This document shows, piece after piece, positions 1 to 6,187 of a stretch of 30,743 bases of DNA. Numbering within the stretch: position 1 is the stretch's first letter; every line of letters begins with the position of its first letter. The stretch spans positions 1 to 30,743 of the IMG/VR virus record IMGVR_UViG_3300006922_000113. One strand, written 5' to 3'. A program made the position numbers and the translations under genes. Under the pieces are notes generated by a model. It searched no databases and was not told where the DNA came from. It was given only the letters and a program-made list of their open reading frames with translations. Source of the stretch: a virus.

Positions 1-1
1 A

Positions 2-400
2 GAAGCCCCTGTGGTGGAAGTTGACGCAATCAGCCGTAAGGCCGCTCCATTCTTCCGAATCATCGGCCTCTTCTCCCTCGCCCTCTTTATCGCCCTCATT
101 GCTGCTTTATGTAGTAGTGGTGATGGAGGTGGAGAAGCACTTGACGGTGGTGTCTACCACGTTACCTGTTTCTCAGGAGACACTGTTCTCTTCAACGGTC
201 TTTCGACCGGAGAAGATCTCAAAATTAAGAAGAACTCCCTTGCGGGCAAGTTCTTCTTGTTTGAAAACAATACTATTACTGCAGGTAAAACTGCAGTGCC
301 ATTCCTTACAGGAAACTGTAAGGTAGTTAAATTAGATAATAATACCAAATATTATAATTTGGTAAAAAGTCATAACAGCAAATTCGTGCTGTTTGACTAA
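2..400 (+). CDS. Single-pass membrane protein, 5' end probably outside window
   Basis: The frame is open to the left edge of the window, so the true start may lie upstream. The first in-window candidates are two consecutive GTG codons at 11 and 14, neither with a convincing SD site. One hydrophobic segment (IIGLFSLALFIALIAALC) is followed by a short Gly-rich linker and a roughly 85-residue polar C-terminal domain. That domain is rich in Phe, Asn and Lys and has two cysteines. This suggests a membrane-anchored protein with a small beta-type domain. I do not recognise the family. The stop TAA is followed by two inverted repeats (416-488). The next gene on the same strand starts about 220 bases later with its own candidate promoter element. 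Confidence 0.55.
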   Translation, partial: EAPVVEVDAISRKAAPFFRIIGLFSLALFIALIAALCSSGDGGGEALDGGVYHVTCFSGDTVLFNGLSTGEDLKIKKNSLAGKFFLFENNTITAGKTAVPFLTGNCKVVKLDNNTKYYNLVKSHNSKFVLFD

Positions 401-415
401 AAAGTTTCAAGGATC

Positions 416-488
416 CCTTAGTTAATAACCTTGCTAAGGAATAAGATATACAAAGGTTTACCTTGTTTGGTAGTACTAAATCTTATTC
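416..488 (+). repeat. Two adjacent inverted repeats in the 3' region of the first gene
   Basis: CCTTAG (416-421) pairs with CTAAGG (434-439). Directly after it, GAATAAGAT (439-447) pairs perfectly with ATCTTATTC (480-488), and the enclosed loop contains a further AAGG/CCTT mini-stem. The two stems share base 439, so they are either alternative or coaxially stacked. No T-run follows closely; the nearest is at about 509-515. A canonical terminator is therefore unlikely. A transcript-end structure or an operator is possible. Confidence 0.4.
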
Positions 489-528
489 GTTGTACTATTA
501 AATTTACATTTTTTTAGCTCACAAAATA

Positions 529-551
529 ACCTCTCTTTTCTGGCATAAGTA
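529..551 (+). promoter_or_regulatory. Repeated upstream element, copy A (ACCTC...TGGCATAAGTA)
   Basis: This stretch matches 2927-2947 nearly base for base over about 20 positions. Both copies read ACCTC, then a pyrimidine run, then TGGCATAAGTA. Both sit 60-70 bases upstream of the ATG of a plus-strand gene (620 and 3008) and nothing else nearby is shared. The position suggests a phage-specific promoter or activator site. That role is inferred; no factor can be named. Confidence 0.45.
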
Positions 552-619
552 ATTGAACCAAATCATCTAGGTAATTCTATCTATATGATGTTCTTAATTT
601 TTCATTGTGAGGTATAGCT

Positions 620-949
620 ATGAATAAACTTATATACAATGAGCTAGTGTACCAGGTTCTGGAGCTAAAACAGGTGCCAGCATCGGGGGTATCGCTCTCG
701 TTCTTCCATAAGAAGAAAAAAGAGTTCCGGTATCCTTGTATACAAGACATCCCGGACAATTACAGTGGCCTAGTAAAAGCCACCTTCTATGAAGTGGGTG
801 GAGTTGAAATTGCTCCTCCGGGGAAAGCCCGGTGGATTATAAGAGTAGCCTTCTTCCAGGTAACCCCTGAAGAAGTTACTCTAATGGGCTATGCGGATAA
901 CTGCCGAGAGGATGTTTCTCTCGAGGAGTGCTGCTGCAATACCCCTTAA
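620..949 (+). CDS. Hypothetical soluble protein with cysteine-rich C terminus
   Basis: The start is supported by GAGG (609-612) shortly upstream of the ATG at 620. The 109-residue product has no membrane segment or signal peptide. It has a basic patch (HKKKKEF) near residue 30 and a predicted beta-rich middle. The last 17 residues hold four cysteines, three of them consecutive (ECCC), which could bind metal or form disulfides. No family is recognised. The gene is monocistronic: it follows a 219-base non-coding stretch carrying a repeated regulatory element, and a bidirectional terminator separates it from the convergent gene at 983. Confidence 0.75.
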   Translation: MNKLIYNELVYQVLELKQVPASGVSLSFFHKKKKEFRYPCIQDIPDNYSGLVKATFYEVGGVEIAPPGKARWIIRVAFFQVTPEEVTLMGYADNCREDVSLEECCCNTP

Positions 950-953
950 AAAG

Positions 954-980
954 AAAACCGGGTGAGAGACGGTTTTTTTA
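954..980. terminator. Bidirectional rho-independent terminator
   Basis: AAAACCG (954-960) pairs with CGGTTTT (970-976) around a nine-base loop. The plus-strand exit is seven or more Ts. The minus-strand exit is also T-rich, after the stem. It lies between the ends of two convergent genes (stop at 949 and stop at 983), so it can serve both. Confidence 0.8.
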
Positions 981-982
981 GC

Positions 983-1612
983 TTACATAAACTTAGAGAA
1001 TAAAGCTCTGTAAGTATCTGTATTTGTTGCTTTATTTAAATATTTAGACAACAAACTATCTGCTACAGGGGATTTAGTAATAGCTTTAGCTACTGAACTA
1101 GAAGGCACTTTTTGCTTACCGCCTCTAGCAAGAAGAGCACCTACTAAACTGCCTGTCGCAGCACCTCCGCTTGCTAAAGCACCGGTACCTTTAAGAAGCC
1201 TATCCTTAACGCTAGCCGCTATAGCATCCCTAGTTAAACTAGCAGGAGCCATTTCATCAGCCACAGCCGACAGCATAGAGGCCGGGATAGACGTATTACC
1301 TAGCAGAGCATCTACTGGTTGCGAGGCTTTCAAAGCCCCAAACAGGTGCTTATTCTGCAAGGCATCTCCAGCGTAGCCTTCTAAAACTCTATTCAGCCTA
1401 TCAGGTAAGGGCCCAAAAGGCCTAGTAAAAAAATCTTCTAGATCGGATCTAGACATTTCTGCAGCTAATCCTCCAAAGTAGTCTTTAAGGCTAGAATCCG
1501 GTAAGGATTCAGCTAAGTTAACTACTGCAGGTCCTGCAGCTAAACTAGCTACTGGCGCGGCTAAAGCACCTGCTCCGGCTCCAGCTAATATTTTTTTAGT
1601 TTTAGATTTCAT
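983..1612 (-). CDS. Ala/Gly-rich protein, possible virion or membrane-active protein
   Basis: The 209-residue protein begins with a basic stretch (KSKTKK) and then a long hydrophobic Ala/Gly segment (about residues 8-35) resembling an uncleaved signal anchor. A second Gly/Ala segment (about residues 140-165) is followed by a basic patch (RGGKQK). The middle is helical and contains several Pro-Leu motifs. No family is recognised. The composition matches other minus-strand proteins nearby (2468, 4475, 4931, 5624), which suggests one functional group, possibly proteins carried in the virion. No good SD is visible: the nearest purine run upstream of the ATG is about 13 bases away. Translation may be weak or the start may differ. 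Confidence 0.65.
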   Translation of the reverse strand: MKSKTKKILAGAGAGALAAPVASLAAGPAVVNLAESLPDSSLKDYFGGLAAEMSRSDLEDFFTRPFGPLPDRLNRVLEGYAGDALQNKHLFGALKASQPVDALLGNTSIPASMLSAVADEMAPASLTRDAIAASVKDRLLKGTGALASGGAATGSLVGALLARGGKQKVPSSSVAKAITKSPVADSLLSKYLNKATNTDTYRALFSKFM

Positions 1613-1673
1613 AGTTAAAAAGCTATCCCGTAAAGTAAGATGAAGTCTATAAGTTGGTAATCATCCCATTCTG

Positions 1674-2183
1674 CTATCTTAAAACTTGGTAAGCTTGTAC
1701 GCCCGCTAAACCCACTGCTAAACCACTCATACCTACCAACAACCAAAAGTAGACTCTATGAGAGGTTCTATACTCTTCTCTTTCAATCTTAACTATGGTT
1801 AGCTCGTTAATAAGAAGTTGCTGTTTAATAATACTCTTCTCCAAATCAAGCCTAGCTAAGGACAACCCTGCTTGAAGTTTTTTTAAATTAGGGGCTAAGG
1901 TATCTTTAAAATGCTCTAAGCTAGCTGCGTAATCCCTAGTATCTTTTAAAGAGTTATAGTCCCCAACACTTAGTAAAGCTCCTGTTATAGGAGCCATACA
2001 ACTAAGAGGCATTTTTAATGCTAACCCATCTTTGTAGTCATGTTTCTTAGGGCAAGGCTTACAAGTTTGAGTGCCGCCACTAGAAATCCACATACCTTCT
2101 CCAGGTAAACAAACGTTAGCCTCTACCTTAGGCATAGCTATAAGACTAGCAATTACTAGTATACTAAAAAGTCGCCGAATCAT
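1674..2183 (-). CDS. Exported membrane protein: signal peptide, Cys-rich head, coiled coil, C-terminal TM (spanin-like layout)
   Basis: The ATG at 2183 is chosen because AAGGAG lies seven bases upstream; an ATG at 2201 would have that SD inside the reading frame. Residues 1-22 form a signal peptide (MIRRLFSILVIASLIA, cleavage after VEA). Four cysteines follow, including a CKPC pair. A helical or coiled region spans about residues 75-140, and one membrane segment lies near residues 144-164. The predicted topology is a periplasmic domain anchored by its C terminus. This resembles unimolecular spanins in outline, but no lipobox cysteine is present. The gene overlaps the 3' end of the upstream membrane gene, an arrangement often seen for lysis pairs. 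A lysis role is only a guess. Confidence 0.7.
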   Translation of the reverse strand: MIRRLFSILVIASLIAMPKVEANVCLPGEGMWISSGGTQTCKPCPKKHDYKDGLALKMPLSCMAPITGALLSVGDYNSLKDTRDYAASLEHFKDTLAPNLKKLQAGLSLARLDLEKSIIKQQLLINELTIVKIEREEYRTSHRVYFWLLVGMSGLAVGLAGVQAYQVLR

Positions 2184-2460
2184 TATCCTGCTCCTTAGCA
2201 TTCTTTGGTTTGTTCTTGCCGACTACTTCTTTTTTAGTAGGTATTGTAATTTTTTTTGCAGCAGAATCTATGGCCTCTAAAGTTTCTTGTGCTTGGATAA
2301 CCTCGCCAGTAGAGGTACCTAGTAAGCGATTTGTTTTTTCGTTATCGCACCTAACCCATACAGAACTAATCAGCGCTATAATAGCAGCGGCGCTAATTAC
2401 ATATACTTTATATTCGGCTACGCTAGAAGCAGCTTTTGCTAAAACATTTAAACTAATCAT
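2164..2460 (-). CDS. Small single-TM protein
   Basis: The 98-residue product has one transmembrane segment at about residues 19-36 (VYVISAAAIIALISSVWV). A charged, Lys/Asn/Asp-rich tail follows that looks extended and flexible. The start has GAGG about seven bases upstream (rc of 2467-2470). The 3' end overlaps the signal-peptide gene that follows by 20 bases and contains that gene's SD, so the two are probably translationally coupled. The pair (inner-membrane protein plus exported coiled-coil protein) would fit an inner/outer spanin arrangement, but no sequence hallmark confirms it. Confidence 0.65.
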   Translation of the reverse strand: MISLNVLAKAASSVAEYKVYVISAAAIIALISSVWVRCDNEKTNRLLGTSTGEVIQAQETLEAIDSAAKKITIPTKKEVVGKNKPKNAKEQDNDSATF

Positions 2461-2467
2461 TAGGACC

Positions 2468-2851
2468 TCACTTCTTTATAAGTTTCCTAGCCTTTTTATA
2501 ACCTAACGCTCCGCCGCTTAGATTTCCTAGATACTTCATAATTTGCTGACTTATCTCATTATCATATTGCTCGGGCAAAAGGTTGGGTAAGATTTTACCG
2601 CCTTTGTAAGCCCCCGCAGCAGTTCCACTAGATATCAATCCAGCATCCGCTATAGAAACTAGAGGCTTATTTAATTTAGCTAAAGCAGAAATAGGGGCTT
2701 TAGGTGCGGACCTTAAAGCTATCTGCCTAGGGCCGCTAGGCATAATTTTTTTCAATAGGTTCTTTAAAAAGTTAGCTTCTTTAGTAAGCCCTGCTTCCTT
2801 ACAAGCTTGTATAACACCTAGCTCGGCATAATATCTTTGTAAATCGTTCAT
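2468..2851 (-). CDS. Basic Gly/Ala protein with candidate cleavable leader (KEA)
   Basis: The 127-residue basic protein starts with a helical acidic leader. The leader carries two KEA tripeptides (residues 18-20 and 24-26), the second followed by NFLKNLLKK. The remainder is rich in Lys, Ala, Gly and Pro, with a short Gly/Ala hydrophobic stretch (SSGTAAGAYKGG) and a basic C terminus (KKARKLIKK). The K-x-A plus F-L-K-basic junction also occurs in the protein at 4475 and, less closely, at 5624. I infer a shared processing site and possible packaging into the virion. The SD AAGGAG (2858-2863) overlaps a perfect hairpin (2862-2881). The gene family is not recognised. Confidence 0.7.
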   Translation of the reverse strand: MNDLQRYYAELGVIQACKEAGLTKEANFLKNLLKKIMPSGPRQIALRSAPKAPISALAKLNKPLVSIADAGLISSGTAAGAYKGGKILPNLLPEQYDNEISQQIMKYLGNLSGGALGYKKARKLIKK

Positions 2852-2861
2852 AGTAATCTCC

Positions 2862-2881
2862 TTTACTACAAGTATAGTAAA
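2862..2881. promoter_or_regulatory. Perfect 7-bp inverted repeat abutting an SD site
   Basis: TTTACTA (2862-2868) and TAGTAAA (2875-2881) are perfectly complementary around the six-base loop CAAGTA. On the minus strand the structure abuts the AAGGAG of the gene starting at 2851, and a -10-like TATACT lies within it. It could be a repressor operator or a translation-blocking hairpin for that gene. This reading comes from position only. Confidence 0.4.
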
Positions 2882-2926
2882 ACATCCCTTAGATGGCTAG
2901 GGTAGGGGATAAGCACGCAAATAGGT

Positions 2927-2947
2927 ACCTCCTTTATGGCATAAGTA
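2927..2947 (+). promoter_or_regulatory. Repeated upstream element, copy B (ACCTC...TGGCATAAGTA)
   Basis: This is the second copy of the element at 529-551. It sits 61 bases before the ATG at 3008. Its sharp match to the first copy, in an otherwise unrelated non-coding stretch, is why I treat it as regulatory. Confidence 0.45.
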
Positions 2948-3007
2948 TATGAGGCTACCAGAATGGTTCTGAAAGTCTCAGTAGTAAACTTTTCATAAGG
3001 AGTATTT

Positions 3008-3559
3008 ATGAACTCACTACGACACTTAATTGGTATTGTAGGCGCCCTAACTATGGGCGTCATTGCTTTTAACCCTTTATGCGCCGCGCTTGCAGTAAAA
3101 GAACCGGAATCTAAATTTCTAATAATTTTAGTTTTTCTATTCTTTATGCTTTCAGTTTCTATTTCCTTTTCTCCTTCTGAGAAGAAGGAGAAGAAGGTGA
3201 AGGAGAAGAAGGTTGAAAAGGTAGAGACTCCTGAGAAATCGGAGCCTCCTCCCCCACCTTTGAAACCTGCTCCAACCCTGTCCGACCAGGAAAAAGAAGA
3301 CCTTCAACGATTCAAGGATCGATTGAAGGGCAAAAAGAAGAAGGGTCCTTTGACGGTAGAAGATATCACTTCTTTTATCAAGAAGGATGACACCTTTAAG
3401 GAACATACTATTACTAATATTAGCATGGCCTATTCCTTAAAGGAGTTTCGAAAAACCGGCGAAGATTTCATAATAGTCAAAGGCTCCAAAAAGAGAGGTG
3501 GTTGCGTTGCGATCACCTTAAGAAACAATACAGAGAAAGAAGTATTCATCTTAGGATAA
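3008..3559 (+). CDS. Two-TM protein with Lys/Glu and Pro-rich linker and C-terminal domain
   Basis: An SD AAGGAG lies just upstream of the ATG. The 183-residue protein has hydrophobic segments at about residues 7-28 and 37-56. A highly charged Lys/Glu stretch (residues 58-78) follows, then a polyproline linker (PPPPPLKPAP) and a globular C-terminal part of about 90 residues. The layout (membrane anchor, Pro/Lys/Glu-rich extended linker, small domain) recalls TonB-type periplasm-spanning proteins, but no TonB signature is recognised and orientation is not determinable. The linker is encoded by a purine-only low-complexity tract (about 3179-3222) full of SD-like GGAG motifs. The gene is convergent with the one ending at 3620. 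Confidence 0.7.
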   Translation: MNSLRHLIGIVGALTMGVIAFNPLCAALAVKEPESKFLIILVFLFFMLSVSISFSPSEKKEKKVKEKKVEKVETPEKSEPPPPPLKPAPTLSDQEKEDLQRFKDRLKGKKKKGPLTVEDITSFIKKDDTFKEHTITNISMAYSLKEFRKTGEDFIIVKGSKKRGGCVAITLRNNTEKEVFILG

Positions 3560-3619
3560 TACTCTATTTCTCTATTTCTCTATCCTTCTTTCTTAACCTT
3601 TTTCTTTAGCTACCAGAGT

Positions 3620-4066
3620 TTATATAGGAGGCAAGCCCCAACTAGGTAAGTGTGAGTAAGTATTGTAGGAATCCATGTCAGAAGCATAGTCAACACAATC
3701 TTGACTAGTAGCATAGTAGCTTAGTACATAGTAAACTAATTCTCCGCCTCTAATGTTAGCTAAGCTACTTAGATCAATCCGCGTACACTCACGTTCTAGT
3801 TTTCTGAGTTTAAGAACTGCGTTAACCAACGACTCCGCTAGAACACCCTCCGCATCTCTGGATAGGTGTATAAAGTAAGCACATACATTTTTTACATTAT
3901 ATTTACTCCAAGGTTTAAAAGGTGACTCTGGAGTGTGTATAATTAAAGTAAATGGCTTAGACATAGCGCTAAGCTCAAAAGCACTTGAGAAAGCCCATTT
4001 ATGGTTTAGCCCAAGTTCTTTTTTTAGGTACCAAGTGCAATCCATTAATTGTTTTGTTATAAACAT
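3620..4066 (-). CDS. Hypothetical soluble protein, 148 aa
   Basis: The start is preceded by GGCGGTAAG close to the ATG. The protein has mixed alpha/beta character and no membrane segment, with four or five cysteines and an aromatic C-terminal third (VYYVLSYYATS). I recognise no family or catalytic motif. The gene is divergent from the coiled-coil membrane gene at 4107, with only 40 bases between the two starts, so the promoters must overlap or lie within the neighbouring gene. A pyrimidine-rich stretch (3560-3619) without an evident hairpin separates it from the convergent gene at 3008-3559. Confidence 0.65.
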   Translation of the reverse strand: MFITKQLMDCTWYLKKELGLNHKWAFSSAFELSAMSKPFTLIIHTPESPFKPWSKYNVKNVCAYFIHLSRDAEGVLAESLVNAVLKLRKLERECTRIDLSSLANIRGGELVYYVLSYYATSQDCVDYASDMDSYNTYSHLPSWGLPPI

Positions 4067-4106
4067 ATCTTACCGCCTATAAAAACGTGTACGGAGACAA
4101 TACCTT

Positions 4107-4421
4107 ATGAACTCTAATCTTACAATAGCCTTAGAATGGGTAGCCAAGATTTTAAGTATGATGATAATACCCACCTTATTTTGGTTAAACACTCTAGAAG
4201 TAGAACGTGCTATACAAGCTCAGAGCATAAAAATACTTCAAGAAAAAGTCGCTAAGCAAGAAGACGAATTATCTAAGGTTAAAGGATTAGTTAGTAAAAA
4301 TGCTGCAATGTTAGGTAAGATTCAGGTCACCTTAGAAAACATGAGCACTACCTTGAATGAGGTTAGGAACGCAATGCGTACACACGAATCCTTACATCTT
4401 ACAGGTACTACAAGAAGATGA
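4107..4421 (+). CDS. Membrane-anchored coiled-coil protein
   Basis: GGAG (4094-4097) precedes the ATG by about nine bases. The product has a single membrane segment at about residues 6-29 (LEWVAKILSMMIIPTLFWL). From residue 31 to about 92 it is a long heptad-like helix with Leu/Val/Met spacing and many Lys/Glu residues. The architecture is that of inner-membrane spanins (Rz-like) or membrane-tethered coiled-coil anchors. The sequence gives no closer identification. The stop TGA overlaps the start of a 27-codon ORF in an ATGA junction. Confidence 0.7.
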   Translation: MNSNLTIALEWVAKILSMMIIPTLFWLNTLEVERAIQAQSIKILQEKVAKQEDELSKVKGLVSKNAAMLGKIQVTLENMSTTLNEVRNAMRTHESLHLTGTTRR

Positions 4422-4501
4422 CTGATGATGATATTAAAAAATTACAAAGTGTAATGTTGCTAGCTGTAATTAGCTTAGCCTTGAGAGCCATAGTAATCTA
4501 A
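4418..4501 (+). CDS. Candidate 27-aa small membrane protein
   Basis: ATG at 4418 overlaps the preceding stop as ATGA. The ORF encodes an acidic/basic start (MTDDDIKKLQS) and then a hydrophobic helix (VMLLAVISLALRAIVI) before a TAA at 4499-4501. The ATGA overlap implies coupled translation, since no independent strong SD is present (only AGAAG). The end overlaps the 3' end of the convergent gene at 4475 by 27 bases. It may be a small accessory to the membrane coiled-coil protein, but an ORF this short could also occur by chance. Confidence 0.35.
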   Translation: MTDDDIKKLQSVMLLAVISLALRAIVI

Positions 4502-4918
4502 GTACTGATTATATTCTTCAGGACTCATATCAGCGCTGTACCCCATAGATTCTTGCGGATCCATAGGCATAGCATAGTCCATAGCTCCAGGTGCTGAGTA
4601 ACCCATCATAGCAGCTTGAGGATCTTGCATAGATCTGGCTAGGTTTATGTAACCCATAATTTCTTCAGGACTCATGTCACTTAGCATCTCTTTACCACCA
4701 TCTAGCATATTATCTAAAGTAGAAGGCTCTTCTCTGGAAGCCCGCATACCTGCGACACCTGCTCCTAAAGCACCTAGTCCCAAAGCTACTCTACCGCCTC
4801 TAGATTTGGGTATAAGTCTTTTAAGAAAAGCAGTTTTAATATGTGGTTGATTACCATCTAAAGCTGCTTGAGCTCCTAAGGCACTAAAAAAATTAATAAA
4901 ATTAGCTACTTTTTGCAT
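4475..4918 (-). CDS. Protein with K-x-A leader, glycine-zipper segment and Met/Tyr repeats
   Basis: AAGGAG sits seven bases upstream of the ATG. Residues 1-30 form a leader with KVA (3-5) and KTA (28-30), followed by FLKRLIPKSRGGR. A Gly/Ala-rich segment follows at about residues 44-57 (ALGLGALGAGVAGM). The acidic C-terminal half contains a repeated DMSPEE block (EIMGYI, then YNQYL) and three MGYS or DYAM-type Met-Gly/Tyr motifs. The K-x-A/FLK junction matches the protein at 2468-2851. I infer a virion protein processed at KTA. No family is recognised. Confidence 0.7.
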   Translation of the reverse strand: MQKVANFINFFSALGAQAALDGNQPHIKTAFLKRLIPKSRGGRVALGLGALGAGVAGMRASREEPSTLDNMLDGGKEMLSDMSPEEIMGYINLARSMQDPQAAMMGYSAPGAMDYAMPMDPQESMGYSADMSPEEYNQYLDYYGSQG

Positions 4919-4930
4919 GTAACGATCTCC

Positions 4931-5620
4931 TTATTTTAAACCGTATTGTTGGGCAATGCCTTTATATTTTTTAGGGGCAATACCTTTTTGTAGTTGTTTG
5001 ATTCGTCTAGAGGTGGCCATATTAGAAAACCCTTTGGAGGCACCACGAAGAAGTCTAGGTATTGCTAACGCCCCCGTACCTCCTGCAAGGAGTAAGGCTG
5101 TTTTTGGATTAGCTTGCATTAAAGCAACTAGCTTAGTACCTAATGCCGAATCCAACCCTTTAGCAGTCCAAGACATAGGTGCGGTTAGTAGTGCGGCTCC
5201 CGGCTTATGCAAGGCAGAAACGCCTTGTAATAATCTAGGATTATTAGCTAACGACGTACTTCCTAACACAGGATCTATGGCCTTACCCATATTAAGAATA
5301 GAAGTAAGAAAAGGCTTACTTGCGGCACCTCCGTACCTTAGTGGAGTAGAATTAAATAAGCCGTAACTAGCTAAACCGGCCGCTATAGTTGCTGCGTCCT
5401 GCTTACCACCTTTTAAAGTGTTGGGTAAAACGTTCTTAGCGTAAGTAAATTTACTTACTAGATCTGACTTAGGACCAGAAGGTTTACTTAAATTGGTAAA
5501 AAACCCATCTAGATATTTAGCTTGGGCCAGTGAAAGACCCGAGTCTAAACTTAGACCTGCTAAGCTCTTGGCTTTTTGAGACCTAAAACCTTTTCTTAAA
5601 CTATCTAAAATGGACTTCAT
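4931..5620 (-). CDS. Ala/Gly/Leu-rich basic protein, possible packaged virion protein
   Basis: GAGG precedes the ATG by seven bases, and the stop of the upstream gene is only three bases away, so the two are cotranscribed. The 229-residue protein is basic. It carries several short amphipathic or Gly/Ala helices (for instance TALLLAGGTGALAIPRLL near residues 174-191) and ends in a Lys/Arg-rich region (RRIKQLQKG...KKYKG). A YGGAASKPFLTS stretch and repeated Leu-Ala segments suggest membrane association rather than an enzyme. There is no clear K-x-A junction, unlike its neighbours. The family is unknown. Confidence 0.7.
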   Translation of the reverse strand: MKSILDSLRKGFRSQKAKSLAGLSLDSGLSLAQAKYLDGFFTNLSKPSGPKSDLVSKFTYAKNVLPNTLKGGKQDAATIAAGLASYGLFNSTPLRYGGAASKPFLTSILNMGKAIDPVLGSTSLANNPRLLQGVSALHKPGAALLTAPMSWTAKGLDSALGTKLVALMQANPKTALLLAGGTGALAIPRLLRGASKGFSNMATSRRIKQLQKGIAPKKYKGIAQQYGLK

Positions 5621-5623
5621 AGT

Positions 5624-6121
5624 TTAACCTCTTGCGGCTCTTCGCTCTAACGCTTTAACTAAAGCGGGCCTAGCGGCTAATCCAGCAATAGCTCCTAGGC
5701 TAGAACCTAGAAATTTATTGTCATCATCGCTTAAAGCATACCCCAAACCAGCACCCGCAATAAGAGGTAAACCTCTAGGTATCGCTAAGTGGGCAGGGAC
5801 TTTCTTTGCTAGATTTTGAGTAATATTCTTAGTAGTTGATGCAGCTAAATTTTTAGGTGCTCTACTAAATAAGTTGCGTAACGCCGAAGTAGTTCCCATA
5901 AAGCCCCCCGTAGCTTTAGCTCCAGAAAACATACCAGCACCTCCAGCGCCTAAAGCAGCGGGCAAACCCATACCGGTAGCCAAAGCAATAGGTATAGCAA
6001 GAGCTCCCCCTAATAGAGCACCTTTACCTGCTCCTTTTAAGCCTCCCGTAGCAGTAGCCGCTAACCTTTTAAGTATATTGGCCTGCTTTACCATAGCTTC
6101 GATATCTGTAGTAGAATTCAT
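5624..6121 (-). CDS. Glycine-zipper membrane protein with short K-x-A leader
   Basis: I take ATG at 6121 as the start. AGGTG lies seven bases upstream, and the alternative GTG at 6130 would use part of that SD. The leader of about 14 residues ends in KQA and is followed by NILKRLAATATGG. Residues about 28-65 form a long Gly/Ala zipper (GAGKGALLGGALAIPIAL), with a second hydrophobic Gly stretch near residues 118-130 (GLPLIAGAGLGYAL). Glycine-zipper helices are typical of membrane-inserting or pore-forming peptides. The gene heads a minus-strand run (5624, 4931, 4475) and has its own candidate promoter at 6159-6187. The function is unknown; an ejection-protein role is inferred. Confidence 0.7.
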   Translation of the reverse strand: MNSTTDIEAMVKQANILKRLAATATGGLKGAGKGALLGGALAIPIALATGMGLPAALGAGGAGMFSGAKATGGFMGTTSALRNLFSRAPKNLAASTTKNITQNLAKKVPAHLAIPRGLPLIAGAGLGYALSDDDNKFLGSSLGAIAGLAARPALVKALERRAARG

Positions 6122-6142
6122 ATAAAGCACCTGTATTAAGTA

Positions 6143-6171
6143 TTGACGGTATACTTATATTATAGTATCTA
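6143..6171 (+). promoter_or_regulatory. Candidate sigma70-like promoter for the tRNA block
   Basis: TTGACG (6143-6148) is separated by 17 bases from TATCTA (6166-6171), about 16 bases before the first tRNA. The -35 is good and the -10 is poor. It overlaps the opposing candidate promoter at 6159-6187. Confidence 0.4.
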
Positions 6172-6187
6172 TGTTAGATATGAGCAA
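6159..6187 (-). promoter_or_regulatory. Candidate sigma70-like promoter for the 5624-6121 gene run
   Basis: On the minus strand a perfect TATAAT (6159-6164) lies 17 bases downstream of TTGCTC (6182-6187). Initiation would fall about 30 bases before the ATG at 6121. The -35 abuts the first base of the divergent tRNA, so the two transcription units share this 45-base region. Confidence 0.45.

Noticed and set aside
585-617. 10-codon leader frame overlapping the SD of the gene at 620
   Set aside because: Too short to judge, with no SD; the gene's own SD explains initiation.
2210-2506. 98-codon plus-strand frame with hydrophobic stretches
   Set aside because: It lies antisense to two coupled minus-strand genes that have good SD sites.
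2866-3063. 65-codon minus-strand frame across the divergent gap
   Set aside because: It covers the candidate promoter element and SD of the gene at 3008 and has no SD of its own.
4956-5366. 136-codon plus-strand frame opposite a left-arm gene
   Set aside because: No SD, and the composition is that of an antisense shadow of an Ala/Leu-rich gene.
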